Origin: Tolypothrix sp. PCC 7910
GTDB lineage: Bacteria > Cyanobacteriota > Cyanobacteriia > Cyanobacteriales > Nostocaceae
Reading direction: 5' to 3'
DNA length: 64,000 nucleotides
Assembly (NCBI RefSeq): GCF_011769525.1
Contig: NZ_CP050440.1
Location: 1,861,501-1,925,500, forward strand
The stretch's first letter is position 1, and every line of letters starts with the position of its first letter. The notes below the pieces were generated by a model. The model ran no database searches, was not told the origin of the DNA, and was given only the letters and a program-made list of their open reading frames with translations. The position numbers and the translations under genes are program-made. Positions 63,877 through 64,000 of this stretch are shown here, piece by piece.

Positions 63877-64000
63877 GTGGCAGGTAGCTCAGTGGTAGAG
63901 CGCCTAAAACATCCTTGTTCACTCCTTGCCTGCAAAGGCCGAAGAATGAGGGTTATCGCCTTCCAAGCGGGATGTCGCAGGTTCAAATCCTGCCCTGCCA
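63877..64000 (+). tRNA. tRNA-like gene 6, Gly (UCC), with insert, cut by window end
   Basis: TGGCAGG/CCTGCCA acceptor, D arm GCTC-GAGC with GTGGT, T arm GCAGG-TTCAAAT-CCTGC. Removing 63905-63956 joins G-CC to CGC and gives a perfect stem CCCGC/GCGGG with a 7-base loop CTTCCAA: anticodon UCC, Gly. The discriminator and CCA lie beyond the window, and the array probably continues. Confidence 0.8.
63905..63956 (+). other. Structured insert in tRNA-like gene 6
   Basis: 52 nt between positions 28 and 29; outer strands ATCCTT/GAGGGT, inner hairpin TTGCC-TGCAAA-GGC then CGAAGAA. Confidence 0.78.

Noticed and set aside
62857-64000. Classical group I introns or tmRNA in the tRNA array
   Set aside because: The inserts are only about 50-65 nt, far below group I size, and lack recognisable P/Q/R/S core motifs; no tmRNA acceptor or tag reading frame is present.

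Overview
The window comes from a filamentous, heterocyst-type cyanobacterium (Nostoc/Calothrix/Tolypothrix-like). This is inferred from dense HIP1 palindromes (GCGATCGC), many 7-bp tandem repeats (ATTGGGC, CCCCATT and similar), a cyanobacterial gas-vesicle cluster, squalene-hopene cyclase next to hpnB, large TPR/WD40-CHAT and NB-ARC-TPR proteins, and a tRNA array at the right end. No rRNA, CRISPR array, transposase or prophage gene was found.

Layout. 1-4.6 kb: an accessory block with a PIN-type toxin-antitoxin pair, a decayed 63-bp tandem repeat, a STAND (NB-ARC-TPR) protein with a tightly linked 153-aa partner, and a DUF4058 remnant. 4.6-11.3 kb: pepP, a secreted-type FG-GAP protein, and a minus-strand run DUF3285-ybeY-dgkA-trpG-metallo-beta-lactamase fold. 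11.6-19 kb: shc and hpnB diverging (hopanoids), a nitrogenase-C-terminal-domain protein, an orphan OmpR regulator, the arsenosugar pair arsM-arsS, and a Yfr1-like small RNA candidate. 19-27 kb: a TPR-CHAT protein with eight near-identical 46-residue repeats, a convergent small membrane protein, an M48 protease fused to TPR, and an SH3 protein. 27-37.5 kb: a gas-vesicle island (two gvpA, gvpC, gvpN, gvpJ, gvpK, gvpF, gvpG, a gvpV-like gene and a second GvpF/L protein), extended by an ArsA-like and a CDC48-like ATPase that probably act as assembly or chaperone factors. 38-49 kb: housekeeping genes (proA, YdcF-like, DUF4330, M48 protease, phosphatase, sulfurtransferase, MnmD-like, an HD-GYP regulator, glmU). 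49-55 kb: a 1,997-residue WD40-TPR-CHAT protein. 55-62.5 kb: isoaspartyl peptidase, a DUF2256 zinc-ribbon protein, a 21-bp tandem repeat, a multi-GAF kinase-like protein, pyrD, and a membrane protein with an HTH-like tail.

The most unusual region is 62.86-64.0 kb. Six consecutive tRNA-like genes behind a sigma70-type promoter each carry a related structured insert in the anticodon arm. In four of them the insert is about 50 nt; in the fifth it is 65 nt with an extra hairpin. Taking the insert out of the Pro-, Cys-, Asp- and Gly-type units restores recognisable anticodon arms. The insert keeps an outer helix with compensatory base changes and an inner hairpin. In the first unit its two halves are in swapped order. 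In the fourth unit the T loop is also split by a palindromic repeat. I do not recognise the insert as group I, group II or archaeal-type, so it could be an undescribed small tRNA intron or a structural modification of the anticodon arm.

The CHAT and STAND proteins are probably self/non-self or cell-fate signalling modules, but their triggers and targets cannot be read from sequence. Start codons were moved from the longest frame wherever a Shine-Dalgarno-like motif, a codon type or the family length argued for it.
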